A DNA stretch of 64,000 nt from positions 9,559,167 to 9,623,166 of the forward strand of contig NW_017189517.1 in NCBI RefSeq assembly GCF_001704415.2, written 5' to 3'. Position numbers and translations under genes: made by a program. Under the pieces are notes generated by a model. The model did no database searches. It worked only from the letters and a program-made list of their open reading frames with translations, and was not told the origin of the DNA. Below, in pieces: positions 1 through 10,431 of the stretch (position 1 is the first letter of the stretch; the number at the start of each line of letters is the position of its first letter). Origin of the DNA: Capra hircus (lineage: Eukaryota > Chordata > Mammalia > Artiodactyla > Bovidae).

Positions 1-185
1 CATGATGAGGTAGCAAATGTAACAGGACTTTGCTGTACATGTGTAAGAGATTATTATCATGTAAAAATGCACAAAGTTTACAGAAAAGCAAACTCTCAGA
101 ATCAAGGGAAAAGCTACTAAGGCTTATTTCAGGGTGACTCTAATATATATTAAATATATACCCCTCTCAGTCTCTTTCTCTCTTT

Positions 186-384
186 TTTGTTGTTGTTTAG
201 TCACTAAGTCATGTCTGACTCTTCGACCCCATGAACTGTAGCCCACCAGGCTCCTCTGTCCATGGGATTCTCCAGGCAAGAATACTAGAGTGGGTTGCCA
301 TTTCCTTCTCCAGGGGATTGGGATCAAACCTGCATCTCCTGCATTGCAGGCAGATTCTTTACCACTGTGCCATCAGGAAAGCCC
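186..384 (-). mobile_element. Bov-tA SINE, antisense
   Basis: Read on the minus strand, this is a ruminant Bov-tA SINE: a tRNA-Glu-derived head (at the right here, ending near the 'aggaaagccc' text) joined to a Bov-A body with the typical 'ccatgggattctccaggcaa' text. The short GTT-rich tail lies at the left. It sits beside an AT-rich stretch with 'atatat' on both sides, so no target duplication can be defined. The open frames across it are SINE sequence, not genes. Confidence 0.93.
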
Positions 385-670
385 ATATATATATATGGAA
401 TGAGGTACAAATGAGCAAATCATTATTGTAGTTGTGAAACAGTTCATAAGAAAACCCTTAGTTGCTTTTTTTTATTGTTTAGGTTTCTAAAAAATTCAAT
501 TACTTTTTATAGTTACATATAACATACATGCTGTTTCCATGGCTTCTTGATTCCTCATGCTGTTTGATATAATTCTAGAAGCAAAACTAGTGTGTCTCTC
601 CTCATTACAAAATACAAAAGAGATATAAACATAAGAGTACGTATATTGAATCAACAGTAGTGGGTGTGAG

Positions 671-924
671 CGGAGAAGGCAATGGCACCCCACTCCAGTA
701 CTCTTGCCTGGAAAATCCCATGGGCGGAGGAGCCTGGTGGGCTGCAGTCCATGGGGTTGTTAAGAGTCGGACACGACTGAGCGACTTCACTTTCACTTTT
801 TACTTTCATGCATTGGAGAAGGAAATGGCAACCCACTCTAGTGTTCTTGCCTGGAGAATCCCAGGCTGCCATCTCTGGGGTCGCACAGAGTCGGACACGA
901 CTGAAGTGACTTAGCAGCAGCAGC
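671..924 (+). mobile_element. Bov-A2 SINE with 12-bp target duplication
   Basis: Two Bov-A monomers in tandem, joined by the typical 'ttcactttcactttt' linker and ending in a CAG-repeat tail. The 12-bp duplication agtgggtgtgag is exact at 659-670 and 925-936, so the ends are well fixed. An 84-codon open frame across the element is SINE sequence. The intact duplication indicates a fairly young insertion. Confidence 0.95.
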
Positions 925-936
925 AGTGGGTGTGAG

Positions 937-1621
937 AGAGAGAGAGAAAGGGAGAGGGGTTTTGAGCGGGACTTTACCAATAGCTGAGTTATTGCCAACA
1001 CTTCTGAAGCCTGCACCATTTGTTTTATAGGCCCTGGTGCTACACTATTACTGCACGAAACCATTTCCAGGTTGTGAACAAGAAATTTTTAACTTTTGGC
1101 CTTCAAAAATAATGAGCGGCCCATTTTCCCCCGGAGCCACTTTCCTTTCTAGGTTGCATTTCCCTCCATTCTTGCAAAAGACTCCTATCCAGATCCAACT
1201 TTTGTTTCAGACTAGAGGGGTGGGAATATTATGAGCCTGTGATTTCGCACTACCAGAGACTGAGATGGTTGCAGCTAAATCATGAAAGTCAAGACAAAGG
1301 GCTATCCCATTTAGTCTCAGTCTTGCCTAACATTAAACGAGGAACGGAGCTTAATGGTCACCTGCCAATCACTACACCTATGCTTCAGAAACAATTACCA
1401 AAGGGCAGAGGTTTTAGGGAGTGAACTTCGAATGTTCTCTGAGACACTGTGACTTAGACATGGAAATGGGTACAACGCAGGCAGATCTAAGTTCACACTG
1501 AAAATGACATCTCATGCCCTTTACCTGTGTCTCTTGCAGCCCTAAGGTAGAGTTTTGCACCTCTTTTATCTTCTCTCCAAAACCAGGCAGGCTCTGTGTT
1601 CAGTCCATCCATGTAGCCTAA
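937..1621. other. Unassigned single-copy-like sequence
   Basis: It opens with a short GA-rich run (937-960) just after the SINE. The remainder is mixed-composition DNA with only short open frames (up to 65 codons) lacking recognisable domains. I see no repeat family, exon structure or strong motif here. Confidence 0.5.
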
Positions 1622-1692
1622 AGTCTCTAGCACAGTGCTTGGCACAAGAGTGGGTTTCAACAAGTGATAGTTGAATAAATGAATGAATGATA
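1622..1692 (+). mobile_element. L2 LINE 3' end fragment
   Basis: The text 'agcacagtgcttggcacaag' followed by a tail of 'tgaataaatgaatgaatga' type matches the 3' terminus of the old mammalian LINE L2 in sense orientation. It is short and diverged. Confidence 0.6.
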
Positions 1693-2318
1693 TCTTGATA
1701 TTGGCCAGTTCTTGAAATTTGCTGGACTGGGAGTTTACCAGAATAGCTTTGTTTTCCTTGAAAGGACTTCACTGGCTGCTTAAGTACCTGGAAGTTTGCT
1801 AAAATGACTGTGTCCTGTGACTACATCTTCAGTTTAAGCTACAGTTGGTAATTCACACAGTCAATAACAGCCTATTTAGTTCATCTTCATTTCCCTTTGG
1901 AGAATGAACAGAATGTAACACTACCTGATTGGCTGGTAGTGGCTGCCTGGAGTACCTTGGTCAGAAGGGTTCTGAGAGCAAATTTGGGCCCAATGGGAAA
2001 AGTCTGCTGAGACTCGTGGATGCAGTGGGAAGAGTATAAGCACAGGTGACCCGCATTTCTCATCTCTTTGTAGAAGTTTGCCTTCAGGGCCTGCTTTCTC
2101 CCCATAGACAGGATATCCATTTATTAGATATGGACCACAATATACTGAAAAATGCAAACTTTGTGTATTCCTGCTTAATCTCTTATATCTCATGAACAAT
2201 TGATATCCACAAGACTTTTTGTCTAAATGGGACATCAGTGAGGTTCCAATGTGATAACGGATGTGAACAGGATTGGCAAAAGCAAAAGACGCTATATACA
2301 ACACTGTAAATCAGTTAT
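1693..2318. other. Unassigned sequence
   Basis: No repeat or gene recognised. Two overlapping minus-strand open frames (77 and 127 codons, 1887-2304) have no domain, coding-like composition or splice context that I can support. Confidence 0.5.
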
Positions 2319-2535
2319 GTTGTTGTTATTGTTTAGTCGCTTGGTCATGTCTGATTCTTTTGTGACCCCATGAACTGTAGCCCGCCAGGCTTCTCTGTCC
2401 ATGGAATTCTCCAGGCAAGAATACTGGAGTGGGTGGCCATGCCCTCCTTCAGGGGATCTTCCCGACCCAGGGACTGAACCTGCACCTCCTGTATTGGCAC
2501 GCAGGTTCTTTACCACTGAGACACCAGGGAAGTCC
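2319..2535 (-). mobile_element. Bov-tA SINE, antisense
   Basis: Near full-length Bov-tA read on the minus strand. The tRNA-like head ends at about 2535 ('caccagggaagtcc') and a TTG-rich tail starts at about 2319. Plus-strand open frames at 2401-2701 arise from it. No clear target duplication was found. Confidence 0.94.
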
Positions 2536-2578
2536 AGACAGGTGCAAAGGGCTGTTACTCCCTCACTATATTCTAAGG

Positions 2579-2705
2579 CAGTGGTTCTCCAAGTGTCTCC
2601 AGATGGCAGTTTCAGCATCACCTGGGAACTTGTTCGAAATGCAAATTTTCAGGCTGCATCCAAAACCGACTGAATCAGAAACTGCTATTCCAAGCCCTTG
2701 AATAA
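2579..2705 (+). mobile_element. MER5A-like hAT-Charlie relic
   Basis: It begins with the inverted-terminal text 'cagtggttctccaag' and continues through 'catcacctgggaacttgtt' and 'gaatcagaaactgc', the order found in MER5A, a non-autonomous hAT-Charlie DNA transposon. The right end is eroded or truncated. Confidence 0.6.
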
Positions 2706-3184
2706 CTCAGATAACTGAACACCGGATTAGCCCTGGATTTTGGCTTTTCCCTAAAGGAAGGAGATACTTTATTGCCAGGATTAGGCCCCCTAATAGGGAC
2801 TCCATCAGGATCACGCATCTTTCAGTCCTCGAAGGAAGTGCTTATCCTTAAAACAAAAACAAAACAATGCCTTAGTTCTTTTTCCAATTCACCCAACCAA
2901 AATATCACTAACCCATTGGGGAAAGCATCACATTTTATTATGACTAACATGATATTTAACATGGACCTTTTGTCCAAATGCAGTCCTAACACAGACCTAC
3001 CTTTGGTTTCCCAAAACGATCGTTTTAACCCAATGACTGCTAAGTGAAGGGGGTCTTTGGAATGTGATGCTCACACAGGAGTACTTATTTTTATCAGCAA
3101 AGCATTATAATGTGGATTGTTTGCCAAGACATGGGAATAACTTCATGGTGACCATGATTCTACTTGTGATATAAACAACGAGCA
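2706..3184. other. Unassigned sequence with a 14-bp palindrome
   Basis: No repeat recognised. A 91-codon open frame (2772-3047) shows no domain. A perfect palindrome aaaacgatcgtttt lies at 3013-3026 with two CpGs, which is slightly unusual for CpG-poor DNA. It could be chance. Confidence 0.45.
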
Positions 3185-3259
3185 TTTATTAGTACTAAGG
3201 GTTTTATATGCATTTTCTCATTTAATCTTTTTTTCTCTCTCTCTCCTTTAATCTTAATG
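3185..3259 (-). mobile_element. MIR SINE, first half (split)
   Basis: 'ttttatatgcattttctcatttaatctt' corresponds to the 3' half of MIR read in antisense. It is followed by a CT-rich run. The rest of the same MIR resumes at 3747 after two inserted elements. Confidence 0.55.
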
Positions 3260-3268
3260 ACCATCCTT

Positions 3269-3499
3269 GTTGTTGTTGTTGTTGTTGTTCAGCTGCTAAG
3301 TTGTGTCTGTCTGTTTGTGACCCCATGGACCGTAGCCCACCAGGCTCCTCTGTCCATGGGATTTCCCAGGCAAGAATACTGGAGTGGGTTGCCATTTCCT
3401 CCTCCAGGGAATCTTTCTGACCCAGGGATCAAACCTGCGTCTTCTGTGTCTCCTGCGTTGCAGGCAGATTCTTTACTACTGAGCCACCAGGGAAACCCA
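3269..3499 (-). mobile_element. Bov-tA SINE with 9-bp target duplication
   Basis: Antisense Bov-tA with a (GTT)n tail at the left and the tRNA-like head at the right. The exact duplication accatcctt at 3260-3268 and 3500-3508 brackets it. It inserted into an old MIR. Open frames on both strands across it are SINE sequence. Confidence 0.95.
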
Positions 3500-3508
3500 A
3501 CCATCCTT

Positions 3509-3746
3509 TCAGTTAGTCAGTCAGTTCAGTCGCTCAGTTGTATCCGACTCTTTGCGACCCCATGAATCACAGCACTCCAGGCCTCCCTGTCCATCACCAA
3601 CTACCGGAGTTCACTCAAACTCACATCCATCGAGTCAGTGATGCCATCCAGCCATCTCATCCTCTGTTGTCCCCTTTTCCTCCTGCCCCCAATCCCTCCC
3701 AGCATCAGAGTCTTTTCCAATGAGTCAACTCTTTGCATGAGGTTGG
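3509..3746 (-). mobile_element. BovB LINE 3' end, antisense
   Basis: The terminal short repeat 'agtcagtcagttcagtcgct' is followed by the BovB 3' region read backwards ('tcatcctctgttgtcc', 'ccctcccagcatcagagtct'). The right end, at 'ctctttgcatgagg', is the 5' truncation point. It abuts the Bov-tA duplication, so two insertions occupy the same old MIR. Confidence 0.9.
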
Positions 3747-3905
3747 GGAGGTACTATTATCACCCCCATTTTTCAGAGTAGGAAACTGAGGCTCAGAGAG
3801 GTTAAATAACTTGTTACCTAAAATCAGACAGTGGAGTTTAAATTTGAAACAGAATCCATATTTTTGAAGGCCAACGCTCTATTTGTTAGCCACTCTGCTA
3901 TAAGA
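3747..3905 (-). mobile_element. MIR SINE, second half (split)
   Basis: 'ggtactattatcacccccat', 'gaggctcagagaggttaaat' and the following text are the MIR core in antisense. It continues the fragment at 3185-3259 once the Bov-tA and BovB inserts are removed. Confidence 0.8.
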
Positions 3906-3992
3906 AATCTTTGACTCATTCTCTGGGGGAGCCCATTTTCCTTCCCTACTTCAGGCAGGACAAACAATCTCTTTTCCATTCTCCTGCCCATT

Positions 3993-3993
<1 letters not shown>

Positions 3994-4038
<45 letters not shown>
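3994..4038. repeat. (AC)n microsatellite
   Basis: About 22 uninterrupted AC units. A pure dinucleotide run of this length is usually length-variable between individuals. It produces a meaningless poly-Cys/Val frame on the minus strand. Confidence 0.98.
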
Positions 4039-4040
<2 letters not shown>

Positions 4041-4716
4041 AAGAAGGAAAAAGGAAGTTGCCTGACTTCCTTCAGACCCCATTAGCATTTGGAAATAGAC
4101 TTAAGTAGAGCATGAGGGATTTTAATAATCCTTATTGTCTTCCTTCTATCTAATCTAACTCTGAATCAAGTTACTGGGGAAGGTTGTGGAATCTCGTTTT
4201 CCCTGCTGCCTCTTAAACATTAAAGAGCTAATCTTCTTACTGGGACATTTGAGTTCAGCCTTCCCTCAGGGTTCACCTAAGTCTAAGAATTTGGATGAAT
4301 GAAGGAATTATCCATCACCAAATAATTGCTCATCTTTTGAAAAAGTCACGATAAAATTAATATTTCCTTTTGAGAGAACAAAACACATGGAATCTTAGTA
4401 ACAAGAAAAAATTATCTGCCCTCAAGAAGAATATAACGGAGATGAAGAAAACAGATAATTTCATCATTTCTACCATTAACACTGATGGAATTCCTATTAT
4501 GCATCAAGCACCGTGCAAGGAAATGGGGAAGATAAGGATGTGAAATTCTCAATAAGGATATCTTCCTGGATTCATTTGGACTTTGGGATATTTTGTTCCT
4601 ATTTTCTCAAAGTGCCAGTGCCAAAAAGCTGCATCAGAAAGCCTGTGCCCTTAAAATATGGTTTCTGCTACCAAGAAGCTTAGAATCATGAAAGAGTAAC
4701 AGCATCCATGTGTCGG
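4039..4716. other. Unassigned sequence
   Basis: No gene or repeat family recognised. The composition is AT-leaning and the open frames are short. A weak L2-like text ('gcatcaagcaccgtgcaagg', 4501-4520) is too short to assign. Confidence 0.45.
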
Positions 4717-4880
4717 AGGAGAAGGGGACAACAGAGGATGAGATGATTGGACGGCATCACCAACAAGATGGACATGAGTTTGAGTAGGCTCTGGGAGTTG
4801 GTGATGGACAGGGCAGCCTGGCGTGTTGCAGTCCATGGGGTCACAAAGAGCCAGACATGACGGAGCAACTGAACTGACCG
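4717..4880 (+). mobile_element. BovB LINE 3' end, sense
   Basis: The last ~165 bases of BovB: 'aggatgagatgattggacgg', 'gagttggtgatggacagg', then 'gagcaactgaactgacc'. It is severely 5'-truncated, as most BovB copies are. Minus-strand frames over it are not genes. Confidence 0.88.
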
Positions 4881-4889
4881 CTAAACTTC

Positions 4890-5035
4890 ATCATGACACT
4901 ACAGCATGGATACCATCCCTTTTTATAGAGGAGGAAACTGATGTCAAGAGAGTTAAGTAATTTGTCCAAAATCACACACCAAGTGAATGACTGAGGAGTG
5001 TTTGAATCCAGATCACTCTACTTTGTTGGGTCAAA
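4890..5035 (-). mobile_element. MIR SINE, antisense
   Basis: 'ggaggaaactgatgtcaaga', 'agttaagtaatttgtccaaa' and 'tcacacaccaagtgaatgac' follow the MIR core in antisense order. It is diverged. Confidence 0.7.
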
Positions 5036-5307
5036 CCAGATGGAATGGTAGGGGTAGTGGTTAGGTTGCAGTGGATGGGGGAGTCATTTGTAAGCCAGGA
5101 GATAGAGAAGGGGAATGCAGACAACTCTTTCCCAAGCCTGGCTACCAAGAAAGGAAAGAAAAGTGTCAGAAATACGATCATTGGGGAAAGTTTGTTGTTT
5201 TGACTTGGTTTGTGAGTGGGAGTGATGAGAGAAAATGCAGCGCCTGCCTTCTAGGTATTTACCGAGGGAAGCACTCCTCCAACTTGTCACACAGAAAACC
5301 ACTCCCA

Positions 5308-5396
5308 CACAGAGCTGATTCACTTTGCTGTACAATAGAAACTAACACAACACTGGAAAGCAACTATACTCCAATAAAAAGTAAACAAAAAAAAAA
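5308..5396 (+). mobile_element. L1 3' tail micro-insertion, 15-bp target duplication
   Basis: Only the last ~89 bases of a ruminant L1 are present ('gctgattcactttgctgtac' to 'ccaataaaaagtaaac' plus poly-A). The exact 15-bp duplication agaaaaccactccca at 5293-5307 and 5397-5411 shows target-primed insertion with extreme 5' truncation. Confidence 0.93.
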
Positions 5397-5621
5397 AGAA
5401 AACCACTCCCAAAGACCTGATATCGACACTAACTGGTCCAATTGATCTTGTTTGGTATTCGGTAATGTAAAGAAAGAAGAGCCATTATCAGAAAACAATG
5501 AAGGAAGCAAGCATAGGAGTTGGGACTAGGAAAAATGCACCTTCCAAATCTCTCCATCGTGGTCCTGTAGCACGTTACAGCCTGCTATGCTCAAGGACTA
5601 GCTTGATATCCACCTCTGGTA

Positions 5622-6190
5622 TGTAAGCTCCCAAAATGGCCCTTAAGCTTTCTGCCCCCAGTGTACATGCCCTGCATAAACCTTAAGTGTGTGTGGAGTT
5701 TGTGGCTATCATGAGATATCATGCCCACATTTATGTTGCACTAAATGGCAAGGGGAGATTATTCTCCATGGGTCTGATCTAATCAGGTGAACCCCTTAAA
5801 AGTTGAGGTTTTTTCAGCTGGTTGCAGAGGAGGAAGTCAAAGATTTGAAGCTTGAGAAGCATTTGACATGACAATTGCTTTGAACATGGAGGGGACCACA
5901 TGGCAAGGAATGTGGGCAGCCCTAGGAGCTGACTGTGATCCCTGGCTGACATTCAGCAAGGAAATGGGGACTTCAGTCCTGAAACCTCAATGAACTGAAT
6001 TCAGCCAATAATCTGAATAAGCCTGGAAGCAGATTGTTCCCAGACTTTTCAGAGTGAAAAGTCAGCACAGCCAATGCCTTGATTTCAGATTCATGATACC
6101 CTGAGCAGAGAATTCAGTTGACCTCTACCCTACAGAACTGCATGCTAACAAATGGGTATGATTAGAAGCCACTGTATTTCTAATAAAATG
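5622..6190 (+). mobile_element. MaLR (ERVL-related) solo LTR
   Basis: The text order is typical of MLT1-type LTRs: 'ggtctgatctaatcaggtga', 'gcagaggaggaagtcaaaga', 'gaatgtgggcagccctagga', 'ttgatttcagattcatga', then 'taataaaatg' as the polyadenylation signal near the end. No internal viral genes accompany it. Exact ends are uncertain. Confidence 0.7.
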
Positions 6191-6394
6191 TTGAAAATGG
6201 ATATACCATCTCTTCCAACAAGCTTTCCCTAACGAATCCCAGCTTAATATGGTCTGCTGAGAACAGGGAACTAGTCTTATACATCATCATGATCCTCACT
6301 GTGCTTCACACAGGGCTTCTCGGAAGGAACAGCACTGCACAGAGGAAAGTTGATGACTAGGAAAATCCAAGAGCAAACATTCCCTTTAAACAGT

Positions 6395-6474
6395 CATTCT
6401 TGCTTTATCAAACCACAGGAGAGGTGCTCCATAGGAACAAATGAGTGAGTGAATGAATTAGTGAGTGCTTCTTT
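6395..6474 (+). mobile_element. L2-like 3' end fragment
   Basis: 'gaggtgctccataggaacaa' followed by 'gagtgagtgaatgaattag' resembles the L2 3' terminus in sense orientation. Short and diverged. Confidence 0.4.
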
Positions 6475-6481
6475 CCCTTAA

Positions 6482-6767
6482 TATTCATTGGAAGGACTGA
6501 TGCTGAAGCTGGAACTCCAAATACTTTGGCCACCTGATGACCAGCTGGCTCACTGGAAAAGACCCTGATGCTGGGAAAGATTGAAGGCTGGAGGAGAAGG
6601 GGACGGCAGAGGATGAGATGGTTGGATGGCATCACCAACTCGATGGACATGAGTTTGAGCAAGCTCTAGGAGTTGGTGATGGACAGGGAGGCCTGGCATG
6701 CTGCAGTCCATGGGGTCACAAAGAGTCAGACACGACTGAGCGACTGCAGTGAACTGAACTGAACTTG
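6482..6767 (+). mobile_element. BovB LINE 3' end, sense
   Basis: 'attggaaggactgatgctga' through 'gagcgactgcagtgaactga' is the BovB 3' region. The 7-bp repeat cccttaa at 6475-6481 and 6768-6774 is a likely target duplication. Confidence 0.9.
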
Positions 6768-6774
6768 CCCTTAA

Positions 6775-7073
6775 AGTGACTGTCTACATATCTAGTCAGG
6801 AGAATGCATCCATTACACTGAGTGAGGCACACCTGTAAGTATATGCAAAATACGAAGTCCAAGCAGTACCCAAATCTGTGATGGCAGCTCTGCTTCCTCC
6901 ACCACTTAGACTCACTTGATTTACCTTGGCATCAGTCATCCCTGTCCTTCACTTGTAATCCTAAGACATGCAGATCACCTATTGCCTTTTATCTTCTTCA
7001 TCTATCCACAATTACACAGATATGACTGCTAATTTTCTTTACACTTAAATAGGATGTGGGAATATATATCCAA
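6775..7073. other. Unassigned sequence
   Basis: About 300 bases with no repeat, exon or motif that I can support. Confidence 0.45.
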
Positions 7074-7279
7074 AGGGAGGGCTCAGTGGTAAAGAATTCA
7101 CCTGCCAATGAAGGACATCTGGATTCAATCCCTGGGTCAGGAAGACCCCCTGGAGAAGGAAACGGCAACCCACTCCAGTATTTTTGCATGGAGAATTCCA
7201 TGGACAGAGGAGCCTGGTGGGCTACAGTCCATGGGGTCACAAAGAGTTGGACATAACTGAGCAACTGAGCATGCATGCA
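7074..7279 (+). mobile_element. Bov-tA SINE, sense
   Basis: The tRNA-like head ('ggctcagtggtaaagaattc', B-box-like 'ggattcaatccctgg') is followed by the Bov-A body and a short 'gcatgcatgcaa' tail. The head is derived from tRNA-Glu but is not a functional tRNA. Confidence 0.94.
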
Positions 7280-7384
7280 ATCATGCCCCACACCAATCTA
7301 ACTCTGAAAATATGAACAATTTCATTAATCAGCAAAGGAATTTTATCCAAAACATGCCATAGCAAATTTCCAAGTTAAAATAAT

Positions 7385-7720
7385 TTTATTTTAAATTCAA
7401 CTCAGTAAAGAGTGATTGAGTTCCTCCTTTGTGCCAGGCACTGCACAAAGGTGGCTGATGCAAAGATAAGTAAAAGCTGGTCTGTTTTCTCTGAGAGTAT
7501 ACGGCCTCTGTGTTGGGGAGAAGGACTTTACTACAAGGCAACATTTGATAAATACCAACAAAGAGCTGTAGTCAAAATGCAATGAGAACATGGGGGAGGA
7601 AGAAAGAGAAACTCTGCCTGAGGTAGGACAGAGAATGAGTCCTAGATGAGGTGTCAACTAAGCTGGGCCTTGAAAGATGAGCAGGATTTTGTCAAGAGGA
7701 AAAACACTGTCCTTCCAGCA
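7385..7720 (-). mobile_element. L2 LINE fragment, antisense
   Basis: 'gattgagttcctcctttgtg', 'ccaggcactgcacaaaggtg' and later 'gctgggccttgaaagatgag' follow the order of the L2 3' region in antisense. Heavily diverged. Confidence 0.6.
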
Positions 7721-8738
7721 ATCCACCAAGCTCTAACTGCACCGTTTGTGGGGTTTCTTTTTTACTTCCAAGTGAGTATATTTTTCATCATATCTTTTTT
7801 TTTTTTTCCTACCTTGACTTTTCTACTGAAAGTGCACGTGAGCCAGGTATGCATCTTGGGTTAAGCAGGAAGTGAAAAATCATGGAGATGAATTGCACTC
7901 TGGGATTTGTGAGTGGGTGCTGGCAGTCTACATTGGAGGCAACCATTCGAGCCAAGCACTTGCTAAAATTACTTTCTATCAGGCAGACAAGATGTAATCA
8001 AGTTAAAGGATACAGGCCTTGGGCAAAACAACAAAGAAAGAAACCAAGTGTGGAGATTATTTTCTAGGGGCCTCACAGCAAATCAGGAGAAATTCTAGGA
8101 AGAGCAGGATGATATAGTCGAAGGAGCAGGGCAAGGAGGACCAGAGAATATGAGTTTTGGCCTAGACTCAGGCGCTAATCAGAGGGTCGGTAACTTTGAA
8201 CAGGCCACTTCCCCCCGCTAATATCGGATGATTTATTTATTTACCCTTGGTAAAAGAATAGGGAGTTAATAGCAGTCAGCAGTCAGGTAGATTCCAGAAG
8301 CCTAAAAATTGCGCAACTATAGAGTCCCTGAAATGCATTTATACCAATTCCAATTCTCATCATTTCCACCTTGTCTAAAAGAATGGCACAGGAATTCATT
8401 CTACAAAGCTTTTGCCCATTGACACCCTAGCCTGGAGAATTCAGTGTTTGGATTAACCCCAATTAGACCCTATTTACTTATGAAAGCAAGTCAAGTTCTT
8501 TGGAATTTCATATCTTTAATTGTTAAATGGCAACAGAAACATAGCCGTGTTTGGAAAATGGCATCAATAGTGAGAAAAGAGATTTGGAGAGATCTAATGA
8601 CTTACATAAATTCAAACAGAGAGTAAGTGTCAGAACTCAAGTTTATCTCACTCCAGAGCCCATGTTCTTATCACAATCCAAATAAAACTGAAATAGCTAA
8701 AACGCTACTGAAACTTTTCAACCACTTCTTGAGGTATG
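7721..8738. other. Unassigned sequence with weak MIR-like traces
   Basis: A poly-T run lies at 7796-7808. Weak MIR-like text occurs at about 8100-8215 ('gtaactttgaacaggccac') and about 8580-8680 ('ctcactccagagcccatgtt'). No gene structure or young repeat was seen. Confidence 0.45.
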
Positions 8739-9990
8739 ACTAGTTCAGTTCAGTTCAGTCACTCAGTCGTGTCCGACTCTGCACCCCATGAATCGCAGCA
8801 TGCCAGGCCTCCCCGTCCATCACCATCTCCCAGAGTTCACTCAAATTCATGTCCGTCGAGTCGGTGATGCCGTCCAGCCATCTCATCCTCTGTTGTCCCC
8901 TTCTCCTCCTGCCCCCAATCCCTCCCAGCATCAGAGTCTTTTCCAATCAGTCAACTCTTTGCATGAGGTGGCCAAAGTACTGGAGTTTCAGCTTTAGCAT
9001 CATCCTTTCCAAAGAACAGCCAGGGGCTGATTTCCTTCAGAATGGACTGGTTGGATCTCCTTGCAGTCCAAGGGACTCTCAAGAGTCTTCTCCAACACCA
9101 CAGTTCAAAAGCATCAATTCTTCAGTGCTCAGCCTTCTTCACAGTCCAACTTTCATATCCATACATGACCACTGGAAAAACCATAGCCTTGACTAGATGG
9201 ACCTTAGTCAGCAAAGTAATGTCTCTGCTTTTGAATATGCTATCTAGGTTGGTCATAACTTTCCTTCCAAGGAGTAAGCGTCTTTTGATTTCATGGCTGC
9301 AGTCACCATCTGCAGTGATTTTGAAGCCTCCCCAAAATAAAGTCTGACACTGTTTCCACTGTTTCCCCATCTACTTCCCATGAAGTGATGGGACCGGATG
9401 CCATGATCTTCGTTTTCTGAATGTTGAGCTCTAAGCCAACTTTTTCACTCTCTTATTTCACTTTCATCAAGAGGCTTTTTAGTTCCTCTTCACTTTCTGC
9501 CATAAGGGTGGTGTCATCTGCATATCTGAGGTTATTGATATTTCTTGATTCCAGCTTGTGCTTCTTCCAGCCCAGCATTTCTCATGATGTACTCTGCATA
9601 GAAGTTAAATAAGCAGGGTGACAATAGACAGCCTTGACATACTCCTTTTCCTATTTGGAACCAGTCTGTTCCATGTCCAGTTCAAACTGTTGCTTCCTGA
9701 CCTGCATATAGGTTTCTCAAGAGGCAGGTCAGGTGGTCTGGTATTCCCATCTCTTTCAGAATTTTCCACAGTTTATTGTGATCTACACAGTCAAAGGCTT
9801 TGGCATAGTCAATAAAGCAGAAATAGATGTTTCTCTGGAACTCTCTTGCTTTTTCCATAATCCAGCGGATGTTGGCAATTTGATCTCTGGTTCCTCTGCC
9901 TTTTCTAAAACCAGCTTGAACATTTGGAAGTTCACGGTTCATGTATTGCTGAAGCCTGGCTTGGAGAATTTTGAGCATTACTTTACTAGC
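8739..9990 (-). mobile_element. BovB LINE, antisense, RT core to 3' end
   Basis: A 1.25-kb piece of the RTE-type LINE BovB on the minus strand. Its 3' end (left) has the 'gttcagttcagttcagtcac' terminal repeat. Moving right, it passes back through the 3' region, the RT YADD box (9513-9524) and motif A (9790-9810), then ends abruptly at about 9990, the 5' truncation. Stops and frameshifts make it inactive. Confidence 0.96.
9682..9978 (-). pseudogene. BovB reverse transcriptase fragment (motif A region)
   Basis: A 98-codon minus-strand open frame inside the BovB copy. It contains an AGFRKGRGTRDQI-type segment and RT motif A as FIDYAKAFDCVDH, which carries the first catalytic aspartate. In active elements this enzyme performs target-primed reverse transcription. 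This is only the palm fragment, and the frame breaks before the YADD box, so it is a relic. Confidence 0.85.
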
Positions 9991-10116
9991 CCGTAAGATG
10001 CATTAGTGTTCCTGTTTTCTTAAAAGAGGAGATGAGTAAGGCTCATGAACTTTGTGTTCATTTTCTATTGCTGTGTAATAAATTACAACTAACATAGTGG
10101 CTTGCCACACATACAA

Positions 10117-10330
10117 GTGGCCCAGTGTTAAAGAATCCACCTACCAATGCAGGAGATGTGGGTTTGATCCCTGGGGTGGGAAGATCCCCTGGAGGAGGAA
10201 ATGGCAACCTACCCCAGTATTCTTGCCTGGGAAATCCCATGGACAGAGGAGCCTGGTGGGCTACATACACTTCATGGGGTTACAGAGGCAGGCTTAGTGA
10301 CTTATGACTTAGTGACTGAGCACCTACATA
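10117..10330 (+). mobile_element. Bov-tA SINE with 7-bp target duplication
   Basis: Sense Bov-tA inserted in the LTR. The duplication catacaa is exact at 10110-10116 and 10331-10337. The 3' part is rearranged near 10265-10310 relative to the usual ending. Confidence 0.92.
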
Positions 10331-10431
10331 CATACAATTTAGTGGATTAAAACAACACCCATGTATTATCTCGCAGTTTCCATGGCTCAGTAATCTGGGA
10401 ACAGCATGGCTGGGTCCTCTGCTCAGGTTTT

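Noticed and set aside
660..914. 84-codon open frame on the plus strand, with similar frames at most SINE sites
   Set aside because: It is Bov-A2 sequence read in a chance open frame. The same peptide-like text recurs at every Bov-A/Bov-tA copy, so it is not a host gene.
3994..4038. Direct repeats considered as CRISPR-like or origin-like
   Set aside because: They are a simple AC microsatellite. The window is mammalian, and no CRISPR, operon, riboswitch or plasmid feature is expected or seen.
5622..6190. Possible endogenous retrovirus with coding genes near the MaLR LTRs
   Set aside because: All LTR-like sequences here are solo and old. No gag, pol or env text was recognised beside any of them.
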